Source: Evansella halocellulosilytica (GTDB lineage Bacteria > Bacillota > Bacilli > Bacillales > Salisediminibacteriaceae). Taken from it: DNA of 64,000 nt. A model generated the notes under the pieces. That model was not told the origin of the DNA. It did not search any database and worked only from the letters and a program-made list of their open reading frames with translations. The stretch lies in contig NZ_NIST01000001.1 of the NCBI RefSeq assembly GCF_002335745.1, positions 216,156-280,155 on the forward strand, read 5' to 3'. The translations under genes were made by a program, and so were the position numbers. Of this stretch, positions 1 through 8,995 are shown in pieces. The number at the start of each line of letters is the position of its first letter. Within the stretch, counting starts at the first letter, position 1.

Positions 1-298
1 CAGTACTTGTTTGATGTCCATGAATGATGTCATACTCTGGGTGTTTTTTAAAAAAGGATCTCCATGCTTTTTTATATTTAAAATAATTTTTTCCTGTAAA
101 ACGCGGAAAATTGAATATTTTACCACCTAAAGACCTTACTTCATCGGAGAAAAAACATTCATCTTTAGTATGAATAGCAAAATCAAATTGAATTTTTGAC
201 CTATCAATCGAACGATAAATATCCATTGTTCTACTTTCAGCGCCACCAGAATCAAGTCTACCAAATACATGAAGGACGCGTTTAACTGGTTCTTTCAA
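1..298 (-). CDS. Glycosyltransferase, N-terminal part (gene runs off the left edge)
   Basis: The first ~99 residues are visible and the rest lies beyond the window. The start reads LKEPVKRVLHVFGRLDSGGA and is followed by ESRTMDIYR, the typical N-terminal Rossmann strand and GGAE-type loop of GT-B glycosyltransferases of family GT4 (EpsF-like). Such enzymes add sugars to a polyprenyl-linked exopolysaccharide repeat unit at the inner membrane face. The previous gene ends in TAG at 308-310 and a GTG codon follows at once (307-305). However, an AGGTGA motif sits 5 nt before an in-frame TTG at 298-296, so TTG is the better start. It is the last visible gene of the exopolysaccharide operon. The family is clear; the sugar specificity is unknown. 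Confidence 0.8.
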   Translation of the reverse strand, partial: MKEPVKRVLHVFGRLDSGGAESRTMDIYRSIDRSKIQFDFAIHTKDECFFSDEVRSLGGKIFNFPRFTGKNYFKYKKAWRSFFKKHPEYDIIHGHQTST

Positions 299-307
299 AA
301 AAGTCAC

Positions 308-1393
308 CTACCGATTAATTTCTTGTAAATATGCATTTACAACAATTCGTCTATCAAATTCTTTTTCTACTTTCTTTCTACTTTTCAATCCCATTTCAAT
401 TTTAGTATTATGATCTAAATAAATAAATGCTTCTACTTTCTTGATCAAGTCATTAGCATTTTGTTGCTCAACTAAATATCCATTTTCTTCATTATCAACA
501 ATTTCACGACATCCACTGCGATTAGTTGTAATAATAGGTCTACCACAAGCAGCACTTTCTAGTAATACATTGGACATACCTTCTGGATAATACGTGGGGT
601 GTATTGTACAATGAGAGAACTTATGAAATTCTCTTACGTCATCTTGCCTTCCATGATATATTACTAACCCTTCTTCTTCCATTTTTCTCAATTTCTCTAA
701 GTAGTTTTCTTCACAATTACCAATAATATGAAATTCTGTATTTGGATAATTAGTTTTTATATATTGAGCGGCTTTTAAATATTGGTCAATCCCTTTTTCT
801 TTCATCACTCTTCCAATAAATATAAACCTCAATATATCTCCCTCTGGATATTCCATAAGGTAAAATCGTTGTAGATTTACACCTGACCCAGGAATCAACC
901 TATTATTATTGACTGCAACTTTTTTACTAATTAAAAACTCCTGGTTTTCTTTATTTTGAAAAAAGACACATTGGGCTTTTTTCAATGATATTCTATATAA
1001 AAATAAAGAAATAGTTTGTAGTAGACCTTTTTTCTCTACAGCGGTACCTAATCCAGTTATATTAGCTATTTGTGGAACATTTAAAAGCCTACAAACTACC
1101 CCACCATATACATTAGGTTTAATAGTATATGTTAATACAACACGTGGTTTATTAGATTTTACAATTTTTTTATAATTTAATAATAGTTTTAAATCATTAA
1201 GTGGGTTTAGTCCTCTTCTATCAACATTTGTTTCAATATATTTACACCCGATACTTTTAAAATAAGACACCTTATCTCCTTGAGGAGATGAAATAATCAC
1301 TTCATATCTTTCTTCAATTAACTTTTGCATTAATTCCTTGCGGAAGCTATAAAGTCCATCAATGGAATTTGTTAAGATAAGAACTTTTTTCAT
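308..1393 (-). CDS. GT4-family glycosyltransferase of exopolysaccharide synthesis
   Basis: A 361-residue GT-B glycosyltransferase expected to transfer a nucleotide-activated sugar to a lipid-linked intermediate. The N-terminus MKKVLILTNSIDGLYSFRKE and the segment NITGLGTAVEKKG resemble the PglA/CapM-like subfamily that extends an N-acetyl-dideoxyhexose primer. The C-terminal half carries FIGRVMKEKGIDQYLKAA and an E-x7-E type nucleotide-sugar site (HPTYYPEGMSNVLLESAACG). The start chosen is the ATG at 1393, with AGGAG 8 nt upstream; an upstream in-frame start adds 10 residues without a good ribosome site. The gene is AT-rich compared with the genes beyond 4 kb, as is common for exchanged polysaccharide cassettes. 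Adjacent PglC/D/E-like genes make a bacillosamine-type pathway plausible. Acceptor and sugar are not known. Confidence 0.85.
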   Translation of the reverse strand: MKKVLILTNSIDGLYSFRKELMQKLIEERYEVIISSPQGDKVSYFKSIGCKYIETNVDRRGLNPLNDLKLLLNYKKIVKSNKPRVVLTYTIKPNVYGGVVCRLLNVPQIANITGLGTAVEKKGLLQTISLFLYRISLKKAQCVFFQNKENQEFLISKKVAVNNNRLIPGSGVNLQRFYLMEYPEGDILRFIFIGRVMKEKGIDQYLKAAQYIKTNYPNTEFHIIGNCEENYLEKLRKMEEEGLVIYHGRQDDVREFHKFSHCTIHPTYYPEGMSNVLLESAACGRPIITTNRSGCREIVDNEENGYLVEQQNANDLIKKVEAFIYLDHNTKIEMGLKSRKKVEKEFDRRIVVNAYLQEINR

Positions 1394-1481
1394 CAAAACG
1401 TCTCCTAAATTACTCAATAACATACGGTAGTTTTAAAGTTTATTTTATATTAATAACTAATCATTTTGTCTATATTTATTA

Positions 1482-2126
1482 TTAAATAATATTTTTAACT
1501 TTTTTAGCTGGAACACCTATATACATACTGTTTTCAATTGTATTTTTAGTCAAAACACACCCTGCACCTAATGTAACATTTTTTTCTATTATTAGCCCTT
1601 GTAAAATTGTAGAACCAGTACCTATAGTTGAATTATATTTTATAGTTACGTTACCTGAGATTTTACTGCCAGGCATTACAGTAATATAGTCTTCGATAAT
1701 ACCATCATGCCCTATAGTAGTTCCTATATTTATATGACAGTGGTTACCTAATTTAAAGTTTGGATTAATAATAGTTCCTGCACATATGATATTCCCTACT
1801 CCTATATTGGTATATTTACTGACTATTGAGGAAGGATGAATTAAATTGACCCAATTAATATCCTTTATTTTTTTTGTGATTTCCCTTCTGACATTACCAT
1901 TAGCTATAGCAATAGCTCCATATACCTTACATTTTTTTGATTGACGTTTTAAATAATCTGTAGTTCCAATTATTTTATAACCAAGTACTTCTTGTCCAAT
2001 GAGTCTCTCATCATCGTCAATTAACCCTACTAATTCATATCTTTCGTATTCCTTATTTATGTTTTCAACTATTTCGATTACTTGCTTACTAAAACCACCA
2101 CTACCAATTATGAAGAGTTGTTTCAT
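1482..2126 (-). CDS. PglD/NeuD-type sugar O/N-acetyltransferase
   Basis: A 214-residue acyltransferase of the NeuD/PglD family. It has an N-terminal Rossmann-like PglD_N domain (KQLFIIGSGGFSKQVIEIVE) and a C-terminal left-handed beta-helix built of hexapeptide repeats (HPSSIVSKYTNIGVGNIICA onward). The segment NIGTTIGHDGII carries the histidine used for catalysis in the family. PglD homologues acetylate the 4-amino group of UDP-4-amino-4,6-dideoxy-GlcNAc to give UDP-diacetyl-bacillosamine. A PglF-like dehydratase, a PglE-like aminotransferase and a PglC-like transferase all lie just upstream in the same transcript, so that reaction is the best inference. The start has AAAGGAAAG before the ATG. 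The 88-bp gap to the next gene (308-1393) shows no clear terminator. Confidence 0.85.
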   Translation of the reverse strand: MKQLFIIGSGGFSKQVIEIVENINKEYERYELVGLIDDDERLIGQEVLGYKIIGTTDYLKRQSKKCKVYGAIAIANGNVRREITKKIKDINWVNLIHPSSIVSKYTNIGVGNIICAGTIINPNFKLGNHCHINIGTTIGHDGIIEDYITVMPGSKISGNVTIKYNSTIGTGSTILQGLIIEKNVTLGAGCVLTKNTIENSMYIGVPAKKVKNII

Positions 2127-2156
2127 TCTATCTTTCCTTTATTGTAATTTATTTTT

Positions 2157-2801
2157 TTAACTACTTTTGCTTCCGCGAAATTTATTATCCTGTGCTTTAT
2201 TTTCGAAATTTACTCCTTCTCTCACAAAAACTTTTTTTATGGTTTGAAAGATAATTTTAATATCATACAAAAAACTAATATTATCTACATAGTGCACATC
2301 AAGATCAAATTTTTCATCCCAGCTAATGGCATTTCTTCCACTAACTTGCGCTAGTCCAGATAACCCTGGTCTTACTTCATGTCGTCTTTTTTGAAAGTTG
2401 TTATATAAAGGTAAATAATCGACTAATAATGGTCTCGGACCAATGATTGACATATCGCCTTTTAAAATATTCACTAGTTCTGGCAATTCGTCTAAAGAAG
2501 TTGAACGTAGTAAACGTCCAAATTTATTTAACCTTATATGATCAGGTAATAGTTCCCCATTTTCATCTCGTTCATCTGTCATTGTCCTAAATTTATATAA
2601 TGTAAAAACCTTTTCATACATTCCTGGTCTATCTTGCTTAAATATAATAGGTGAACCTAGTTTTATCCTTACTAATAATCCAACTAATATTATTGCAGGG
2701 CTTAAAGAGATTAGGGCAATTAAAGATAAAATAAAATCCATCGGTCTCTTTATAAATTTCCTATAAAAACTATACTTAGAGCGTCCCATAACTTTTACCA
2801 C
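2157..2801 (-). CDS. Undecaprenyl-phosphate sugar-1-phosphate transferase (PglC/EpsL type)
   Basis: A monotopic phosphoglycosyl transferase of ~210 residues. It starts the exopolysaccharide repeat by moving a sugar-1-phosphate from a UDP-sugar onto undecaprenyl phosphate at the cytoplasmic membrane. Visible landmarks are a basic N-terminus, one re-entrant membrane helix ([20 protein letters not shown]), the KFRTMT motif, the catalytic SLDELPEL with the D-E dyad, and GPRPLL with [12 protein letters not shown]. It is close to the minimal length of the family, with no extra N-terminal membrane domain. The start is uncertain: GTG at 2801 overlaps the aminotransferase stop by 7 nt but is only 2 nt after GGAG, while ATG at 2789 is 14 nt away. 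The overlap implies translational coupling. Confidence 0.9.
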   Translation of the reverse strand: MVKVMGRSKYSFYRKFIKRPMDFILSLIALISLSPAIILVGLLVRIKLGSPIIFKQDRPGMYEKVFTLYKFRTMTDERDENGELLPDHIRLNKFGRLLRSTSLDELPELVNILKGDMSIIGPRPLLVDYLPLYNNFQKRRHEVRPGLSGLAQVSGRNAISWDEKFDLDVHYVDNISFLYDIKIIFQTIKKVFVREGVNFENKAQDNKFRGSKSS

Positions 2802-3904
2802 AGCTCCTTTACAACCTTTGCAACTTTTTCTAAATCTTTTTCGACCATTTTCGTATCAGATGGTAAACAAAGTCCATTCTCGAATAACTTTTCTGATACA
2901 TCTGTTCCTACATAATCATAGTGATTAAAGTATGGCTGCAAATGCATTGGTTTCCATACAGGCCTTGATTCAATATTTTCTGCTTCTAAAGCTTCAATTA
3001 AATCAAAAGGTCTAGCGGGACCATTTAATGTAACAACACTTAACCAATAATTAGGGTTATCCCATACATTAGAAGGCATAAAATTCACTCCCGGTAGTGA
3101 ACTTAGTTCTTTTTTATAATATTCATATATATTCTTTTTCTTTTGAACTCTTTGATCAAGAACCTTTAATTGCCCTCTTCCTATCCCTGCAACAACATTA
3201 CTCATCCTATAATTATACCCCAATTCACTATGTTGATAATGTCTTGCTACATCCCTAGACTGAGTTGCCCAAAATCTAACCTTAGCCACTTTTTTTTCAT
3301 TATTTGAAACGAGCATTCCACCGCCAGAAGTAGTAATAATTTTATTTCCATTAAAAGAGAAGATTCCATAGTCTCCAAATGTCCCAGTATGTTTTCCTTT
3401 ATAGTATGTACCGAGAGATTCAGCGGCATCTTCAATTAAAATTACATTATTTTTCTGACATAGTTCTATGATTTTATCCATATCCGCAGACAACCCATAT
3501 AAATGTACAACAATAACAGCTTTTACTTGAGGATATTTACGAAATGCTTCTTCTAAAGCTTTAGGACACATATTCCAAGTTTCATAGTTACTATCTATAA
3601 AGACAGGTGTGGCATTTTGATAAATAATCGGATTAGCCGTAGCAGAAAAGGTAAGAGTTGGACAGAAAACTACATCTCCTTCGCCTACACCCGCTGCTCT
3701 TAATGCTAAATGAATTGCTGCAGTTCCTGAAGACAGTGCAGCCGCAGACTTAGAACCAACCAAATCTGCCAGTTCATTTTCAAATTCGTTCACATTTTCA
3801 CCAAGCGGAGCAATCCAATTAGTTTCAAAAGCTTCTTTCACGAATTTCATTTCATAGCCTTCATCACTCATATGTGGTGATGAAAGGTATATTCTATCTC
3901 CCAT
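2795..3904 (-). CDS. PLP-dependent DegT/DnrJ/EryC1 aminotransferase (PglE/EpsN type)
   Basis: A 369-residue fold-type I aminotransferase of the DegT family. It installs an amino group on a nucleotide-linked keto-sugar, with glutamate as usual donor. The N-terminus has the substrate segment [37 protein letters not shown] is the cofactor phosphate loop; EDAAESLG carries the PLP-pyridine aspartate; and [17 protein letters not shown] holds the Schiff-base lysine. The dehydratase gene directly upstream would supply the 4-keto-6-deoxy sugar, which fits a UDP-4-amino-4,6-dideoxy-GlcNAc transaminase. The start is ATG 3904, with GGAAGG 9 nt upstream; an in-frame start nine codons earlier lacks a ribosome site. 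Confidence 0.9.
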   Translation of the reverse strand: MGDRIYLSSPHMSDEGYEMKFVKEAFETNWIAPLGENVNEFENELADLVGSKSAAALSSGTAAIHLALRAAGVGEGDVVFCPTLTFSATANPIIYQNATPVFIDSNYETWNMCPKALEEAFRKYPQVKAVIVVHLYGLSADMDKIIELCQKNNVILIEDAAESLGTYYKGKHTGTFGDYGIFSFNGNKIITTSGGGMLVSNNEKKVAKVRFWATQSRDVARHYQHSELGYNYRMSNVVAGIGRGQLKVLDQRVQKKKNIYEYYKKELSSLPGVNFMPSNVWDNPNYWLSVVTLNGPARPFDLIEALEAENIESRPVWKPMHLQPYFNHYDYVGTDVSEKLFENGLCLPSDTKMVEKDLEKVAKVVKELW

Positions 3905-3945
3905 TCTTAGACAACCTTCCCATGTAATCATTATTTCTATTATAC

Positions 3946-5766
3946 TTACTTCACAACACTCAATTGCTTTAATCGCTCTACTTTAAAATGAGCAATATTT
4001 AACGTTTGTTCACGTAAAGTCACTACATTTGAGTCTTCGAATTCATTAATTAAGTCATAAATCACTTCAACGTTTACCGGAGGGGTTTTCCCACGGTAAA
4101 TTTGTGGATATATTTGTTCTTTATGGACTTCGTTTTCTCCGAGGAGCTCTTCAAATAGCTTTTCACCAGGACGCATCCCCGTGAACTGGATGTCAATTTC
4201 TCCCTCATTAAAACCAGATAAACGAATGAGATTTTTCGCTAAATCAACAATTTTGACCGGTTCGCCCATGTCGAGAACGAAGATTTCTCCACCATCTGCG
4301 ATTACTCCTGCTTGAAGCACGAGTCTTGACGCTTCAGGAATGGTCATAAAGTAACGCGTCATCTCTGGATGTGTTACGGTGACAGGACCGCCAGCTTCTA
4401 TTTGTTTTTTAAATAACGGAATGACACTGCCGCGACTGCCAAGCACATTCCCGAACCGGACAGCAACAAACTTCGTTTCACTAATCGTGTCCATATGCTG
4501 GATGACCATTTCCGCAATCCGCTTCGTCGCCCCCATCACACTTGTCGGATTGACCGCTTTATCTGTGGAAATCATCACAAAGGATGCCACTCCTGCTTTA
4601 TCTGCAGCTTCTGCCACATTCTTCGTACCGATCACATTATTTTTCACAGCTTCGTGTGGATTTTTCTCCATTAATGGCACATGCTTATGAGCAGCAGCGT
4701 GATAGACGACATCAGGATAGTACGTTCTCATCACTTCATTCATTCGTCCTTTATCTTGAACATCGGCAATTTCTGTTTCAATCTCAATGTCTGTATAGGT
4801 CGTTTTCAGTTCCATTTCAATACTGTAAATACTATTCTCCCCATGACCAAGAAGGACGATTTTGGCTGGTTTAAACTGACAAACTTGACGACAAACTTCT
4901 GAACCGATCGAGCCTCCTGCACCAGTGACAAGGACCGTCTTATTTGTGATTTTATTGCCAATACTTTCGCTATCTAATTGAACAGGTTCACGTCCTAATA
5001 AATCTTCGACCTGAACGTCACGAATTTCCTGAACCGATACTTTACCGGACATAATGTCTTCAACTGATGGCATAATTTGCGTTCGCGCCTTCGTTTCTGC
5101 GCAAATCGAAAAAATTTCATTAATTTCCGTTTTCGTTAAAGATGGAATCGCAATAAGGATATGGTCAATGTTGTTTTCTTCCACAATCCTCGCCGTCTCT
5201 TTTACATTGTCGAGGACGGGTAAGCCCATAATTTCAAGATTATGTTTTGTCTCATCATCATCAACAAATGCCACTGGATGTAATTCTGTCGTTTCACTGT
5301 TCATTAACTGCCGAGCAACCATACTTCCACCCGCACCGGCACCGATAATAAGTGTTCGCTTTTTATTTTTCCCCTTATTCAGCATCGTGTCACGGTAAAG
5401 CCTCCAAGAAAATCTCGATGCACCAATGAGCAGAATATGTAGCATCCACGTAATGAGTAATGTCCGTATAAAAAAGCCTTGGAATGCAACGAGTAAAATA
5501 GCCGCTACCGTTAAGATCGAAAATGTCACTGCTTTGAATATTGCTGTCAACTCTTGAATACTCGCATACTGCCATACGCGCTGATAAAGTTTGTACCGAT
5601 GTGCAAATACATGGTGGCAAGCAAATAATGCAAGTGAACTGACGATAACCGCTATCGGAACCATTTCCGATTCAGGACTTAACAGCCAGTATCCTACGTA
5701 TATGGAGAAAAATACGATAACCGAATCGACAAAAACGAGTAAGCTTAACCTTGTTTTATACCCCAT
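3946..5766 (-). CDS. epsC: Membrane-bound UDP-GlcNAc 4,6-dehydratase, CapD/EpsC/PglF family
   Basis: A 606-residue inner-membrane enzyme that converts UDP-GlcNAc to the 4-keto-6-deoxy sugar, feeding the aminotransferase and acetyltransferase downstream. Four hydrophobic segments fill residues ~8-125. Next comes a CoA-binding-like Rossmann domain (LIIGAGAGGSMVARQL, ~140), then the extended SDR domain with NAD motif VTGAGGSIGSEVCRQV (~280). The active-site segment STDKAVNPTSVMGATKR has methionine in place of the usual SDR tyrosine, as is normal for PglF-type enzymes. The C-terminus has TGMRPGEKLFEELL. An AGGAGG precedes the ATG. The gene follows a long leader with a probable EAR RNA and a candidate Spo0A-controlled promoter, and its position after the Wzz/kinase module matches B. 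subtilis epsC. Confidence 0.92.
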   Translation of the reverse strand: MGYKTRLSLLVFVDSVIVFFSIYVGYWLLSPESEMVPIAVIVSSLALFACHHVFAHRYKLYQRVWQYASIQELTAIFKAVTFSILTVAAILLVAFQGFFIRTLLITWMLHILLIGASRFSWRLYRDTMLNKGKNKKRTLIIGAGAGGSMVARQLMNSETTELHPVAFVDDDETKHNLEIMGLPVLDNVKETARIVEENNIDHILIAIPSLTKTEINEIFSICAETKARTQIMPSVEDIMSGKVSVQEIRDVQVEDLLGREPVQLDSESIGNKITNKTVLVTGAGGSIGSEVCRQVCQFKPAKIVLLGHGENSIYSIEMELKTTYTDIEIETEIADVQDKGRMNEVMRTYYPDVVYHAAAHKHVPLMEKNPHEAVKNNVIGTKNVAEAADKAGVASFVMISTDKAVNPTSVMGATKRIAEMVIQHMDTISETKFVAVRFGNVLGSRGSVIPLFKKQIEAGGPVTVTHPEMTRYFMTIPEASRLVLQAGVIADGGEIFVLDMGEPVKIVDLAKNLIRLSGFNEGEIDIQFTGMRPGEKLFEELLGENEVHKEQIYPQIYRGKTPPVNVEVIYDLINEFEDSNVVTLREQTLNIAHFKVERLKQLSVVK

Positions 5767-5939
5767 TCAAAGTCCTCCTTTCATGAGTTAAAAGAATCTT
5801 CTCCGTTCCATTAAAGAACGCTCATCAATAGGTTAGAGACTGTTTGTTATATTAGCCCATTGGTGAACGCTCTTGTAGTCCATTTAGCACGATCCAAAAG
5901 AAGGAAGTTTTCGAAATCTAATAGTTTTCTAACAAACGA

Positions 5940-6095
5940 CGAATGAATGTCGAAATTCTGATCAACTTTTGTCGACAAACAAAGATTTTTACATTCATTC
6001 GACAAAACCTTTTTAGAAATATTCGTTTTAAAAGCTATTTTTAGAAAATTTATTGTACAACTTCTTATAAGTCATGGTATACTTTTGTCGAAAAG
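5940..6095 (-). promoter_or_regulatory. Candidate sigma-A promoter with clustered Spo0A boxes before epsC
   Basis: On the minus strand TTCGAC (6092-6087) and TATAAG (6069-6064) are spaced exactly 17 bp, a sigma-A arrangement directed at epsC. The -35 element lies inside a TGTCGAA Spo0A box (TTTTGTCGAAAAG at 6083-6095). Three more boxes follow within 150 bp: TGTCGAA near 5949, the near-match TGTCGAC near 5971, and TTCGACA near 5998. An 11-bp inverted repeat (CGAATGAATGT / ACATTCATTCG) frames two of them. About eight TGTCGAA hits are expected by chance in 64 kb, so single boxes mean little; the cluster is what supports the call. Binding is inferred. Confidence 0.5.
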
Positions 6096-6164
6096 TTGCA
6101 TTTCGTTTTTCTTAGATGATTTATTCGTTACATCATTTCTAGATGAATTTACATATGTAAGATA

Positions 6165-6290
6165 GGCATTAAACCTAACCTCACACCGTACCAGTGGCGA
6201 CGTGCGCCTAAGGACTGCTTGTGCACTCCCACAGCACGGCCGAGTATCTCCAGTTGATAAAGGTAAGGAGACATCACCTTTTTTTAAGAA
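6165..6290 (-). ncRNA. Probable EAR (epsC) processive-antitermination RNA
   Basis: In the leader between the kinase/phosphatase genes and epsC the minus strand is GC-rich and clearly structured, unlike the AT-rich DNA around it. GATGTCTCC near 6277 can pair with GGAGATAC near 6248 to make a hairpin. CGTGC (in GGCCGTGCTG) pairs with GCACG about 40 nt later, enclosing a TGTG/CACA hairpin and the single-stranded-looking CAGTCCTTAGGCGC. In Bacillales the EAR element sits at this place, before epsC, and lets RNA polymerase read through terminators in the long eps operon. Assignment rests on position and fold. I could not run the Rfam model. Confidence 0.65.
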
Positions 6291-6443
6291 CTTCAGTCGT
6301 AAATATATACAGGTAAATCATCCTGTAGAACAATGAGTGAAACCTCGTAAGTGAAAGACTCTCTTACAAGGTTCAATTTGTGTATGTATTAACAATCTAT
6401 ACAATGCACGTCCCAATGAGAAATGAGAAACGTGCATCTTTCG

Positions 6444-7208
6444 TTAAAATAAGCCAAAAAACTTCTTCTCTTTTATTCTTTCGGGTGGTTCAATCATCAC
6501 ATGGGTGTTCTCGACAACAATTTCTGCGTTTTCACGAAAAAAATAAACCATGTTTTCACCGAATTCCTGCTGGACCTCATCATAGGCTAATTGTAGGTGA
6601 AAATTGCGGTTCGTCGTATTATGTGCGTCTGATGCAATGACATGTGTAAGGTTTGCTTCAATCATATCAAGCGAAAACTTTTTAATTTTCTTTCCGAATG
6701 TTCCTGCTATGCTTCCTGCTGTCACCTGAGTTAAACTCCCGTTTTTTACGAATTGATACAACATGTCCGGTTTTTTCATAAATACTTGGTTTCGTTCCGG
6801 ATGGACAATGACCGGTGTTAACCCTTTTAACTGAATATCGTAGAGCATTTGCATTGCATATCTCGGTACTTGCGCGGACGGAAATTCAACGAGAACATAT
6901 TTACTATCTGCGACTGTTTGGATTTTGCCAAGATCATAGTCCTCTAGTAATTCCCCATACATGCGGCATTCTTGACCAGGAAGAATGTTGACGTTGATTC
7001 CTTCCTCTTTCAATCTAGCATTTAGTTCATTCACTTTTTCTTGAATCAGTTGTTTTTCGTTAATAAATACGCCATTTTGATGATGAGGAGTGGCAACGAT
7101 CGTCGTCACCCCTTCTTGTTCAGCTACTTTCGCCATCGCAAGAGCATATATAATATCTTTCGCCCCATCATCAACACCGGGCAATATATGACAGTGGAGG
7201 TCAATCAT
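6444..7208 (-). CDS. Manganese-dependent tyrosine-protein phosphatase, CpsB/YwqE family
   Basis: A 254-residue PHP-domain phosphatase that removes phosphate from the tyrosine tail of the partner BY-kinase and so resets the capsule/exopolysaccharide assembly switch. Metal-binding motifs of the family are visible in order: MIDLHCHILPGVDDGAKD at the N-terminus, ATPHH near residue 40, IVHPERN near 130 and ASDAHN near 195. The length matches YwqE (about 254). The ATG follows a GAAAGGGG ribosome site. It lies 100 bp downstream of the kinase gene and before the long leader of epsC. In B. subtilis the ywqCDE cluster groups the same three functions, whereas its eps operon lacks the phosphatase, so this operon combines the two arrangements. 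Confidence 0.92.
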   Translation of the reverse strand: MIDLHCHILPGVDDGAKDIIYALAMAKVAEQEGVTTIVATPHHQNGVFINEKQLIQEKVNELNARLKEEGINVNILPGQECRMYGELLEDYDLGKIQTVADSKYVLVEFPSAQVPRYAMQMLYDIQLKGLTPVIVHPERNQVFMKKPDMLYQFVKNGSLTQVTAGSIAGTFGKKIKKFSLDMIEANLTHVIASDAHNTTNRNFHLQLAYDEVQQEFGENMVYFFRENAEIVVENTHVMIEPPERIKEKKFFGLF

Positions 7209-7309
7209 CGATTGAACCCCTTTCTATTGAAATTTAGTAGAAATCCACTTCAAGATAATGACTATTATACCAGCTTTATAGGTATTTTCTATAAAAATTT
7301 TGTAAATTT

Positions 7310-8017
7310 TTAGTTTTCACCATAGTAATAATAATATTGTGAATCTTTTAACTTTCGATCATTTAATACTGCACCTAAAATGTTCGCCTCAACCTTTTCC
7401 AACGCTTCAACCGCTTTTTTCGCATCCTCTTCTTCTGTTTTTCCGCTTCTAACAACGAGGATAACACCGTCACAATAGCGAGAAATAATTTGCGGATCGG
7501 TAACTATAGTCACTGGCGGTGCGTCAAACAAAATGTAATCATAATGTTTTTCCAACTCTTTAATGAATGCATTCATCGCTTTTGTTCCGAGTAATTCACT
7601 CGGGTTTGGTGGAACAGGGCCAGACGTTAATACGTCAAGGTTGTCAATCGATGTTTCATAAACGGCATCATAAAACTCCGTTTGTTTCGCGAGGACGGTC
7701 GTCAACCCTACTTGGTTCGGAAGTTGAAACGTAAAGTGAACAGTCGGCTTTCGTAAATCGGCATCAATAATGAGTACTTTCTTCCCTTGCTGTGCTAAGA
7801 CGACGGCTAAGTTCGAGATCGTCGTTGACTTTCCTTCACCTGGTGTCGAAGATGTCACCATCATCGTTTGAATCTTTCTGTCAATCGATGCAAATTGAAT
7901 ATTCGTTCGTAACGTACGGAATTGTTCAGTTATCGGTGATTTTTTATCAAAATGCGCGACTAAATTTCGCTGTTTGTCTGATATTTCACTTTTTCGATTA
8001 CGCGCCAAAATTCTCAC
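7310..8017 (-). CDS. Capsular/exopolysaccharide BY-type tyrosine kinase
   Basis: A 235-residue cytoplasmic bacterial tyrosine kinase (EpsB/YwqD/CapB). Its ATPase motifs are Walker A SSTPGEGKSTT (~55), Walker A' KVLIIDADLRKP (~80) and Walker B YILFDAPPV (~160). The tyrosine cluster for autophosphorylation is at the extreme C-terminus (SQYYYYYGEN). In Firmicutes the kinase needs the cytoplasmic tail of the separate Wzz-like adaptor, and that gene overlaps this one by 20 bp (7998-8017), as in related operons. The kinase controls chain length and enzyme activity, possibly including the dehydratase downstream; the targets here are unknown. Confidence 0.93.
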   Translation of the reverse strand: MRILARNRKSEISDKQRNLVAHFDKKSPITEQFRTLRTNIQFASIDRKIQTMMVTSSTPGEGKSTTISNLAVVLAQQGKKVLIIDADLRKPTVHFTFQLPNQVGLTTVLAKQTEFYDAVYETSIDNLDVLTSGPVPPNPSELLGTKAMNAFIKELEKHYDYILFDAPPVTIVTDPQIISRYCDGVILVVRSGKTEEEDAKKAVEALEKVEANILGAVLNDRKLKDSQYYYYYGEN

Positions 8018-8744
8018 GTCCTGTTCTTGTTCGTGTCGTATGCTTTAACTGTCCAGTCTTCACTTTCGTTTCATCAATTGTTGAGATTGATGTTAACACT
8101 GGAATCCCTAGCTTATTTTCGATATCGTCTTCGGTTTTTACCGTGTTATCTAAAAATTCGAGTAAAAATGCGAGACCAACGCCAGCCATTAATCCTACGA
8201 CGAGTGCAATTGCCATGTTCAATGTCGGGTTCGGACTTACTGGACTTGGATCTTCAGCTAATTCGGCTTCTGATAAAATCGAGACGTTATCAACATTCAT
8301 AATGTCGACGATGTCGCGCTGGAAAATAAGTGCAATCGTATTCGCGATCTCGACTGCCATTGCCGGATCTATATCCTCTACGGTAATATTCACTACTTGC
8401 GAATCCCCTTGACTGTTTACATTAATTTGGTCCTTTAACGAATTAATCGAACGTTCTAAGCCTAGCTCTTCTGTCACAGGTTCTAATATTCTAGGAGAAG
8501 TAATAATGACGTTGTATGTATTTATAAGGTCCATGTTCGTTCTAAGGTCCCCAGATGTATACATTTGTCCTTCTTCTTTTGATTGGTTCACGAGTAGCTG
8601 TGTCGAATTTTGATATGATGGTGTCAGTACGAAGTAAGAGATGATAGCACTTGCTGCAACTGCAACCGCGGTAATCGCGATGATCATTCCGATTCTTTTT
8701 TTCAACGTTTCATATATTTCTTTTAAACTAATAGTTTCTTCCAT
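7998..8744 (-). CDS. Wzz-type polysaccharide co-polymerase / kinase activator
   Basis: A 248-residue membrane adaptor of the YveK/CapA/EpsA type. It has a cytosolic N-terminus MEETISLKEIYETLKKRIGM, a first transmembrane helix at ~17-38, an extracellular Wzz domain, the conserved proline-rich segment SPVSPNPTLNMAIALVVGLM leading into a second helix (~172-195), and a cytosolic tail that activates the kinase. It is the first gene of the exopolysaccharide operon and is preceded by AGGAGGAG. The 250-bp space up to the divergent LCP gene must contain promoters for both directions. Confidence 0.92.
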   Translation of the reverse strand: MEETISLKEIYETLKKRIGMIIAITAVAVAASAIISYFVLTPSYQNSTQLLVNQSKEEGQMYTSGDLRTNMDLINTYNVIITSPRILEPVTEELGLERSINSLKDQINVNSQGDSQVVNITVEDIDPAMAVEIANTIALIFQRDIVDIMNVDNVSILSEAELAEDPSPVSPNPTLNMAIALVVGLMAGVGLAFLLEFLDNTVKTEDDIENKLGIPVLTSISTIDETKVKTGQLKHTTRTRTGRENFGA

Positions 8745-8850
8745 GTTCTCCTCCTGCTAGCTGACCTTTATTCTTGCTTTATGCTACCGCAAATTGCGCA
8801 TAATGTAAATATTTTGATGAAAAATACTAGAAAAAGCATGGATTTGTAGA

Positions 8851-8878
8851 TTGATAAATTGTTGAAATGTTATATACT
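8851..8878 (+). promoter_or_regulatory. Candidate sigma-A promoter of the LCP gene
   Basis: TTGATA (8851-8856) and TATACT (8873-8878) are spaced 16 bp in an AT-rich stretch. They would start a transcript with a ~110-nt leader before the LCP ribosome site AGGGGAAAAG. This was assigned by eye and alternatives exist in this AT-rich divergent region. Confidence 0.4.
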
Positions 8879-8995
8879 ATATGTTAAAGAAATTCCACAT
8901 TTTTGTAATTGGATTTTTTACTGAAACGTTTTGCTTGGTTAAACCGTCTTAAATGTTATGGACGATTATATTCTACTAAAGGGGAAAAGTGAAAG

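Noticed and set aside
4379-4902. Plus-strand open frames opposite the epsC-like dehydratase gene.
   Set aside because: They are antisense shadows of a gene with full-length family similarity and have no ribosome sites.
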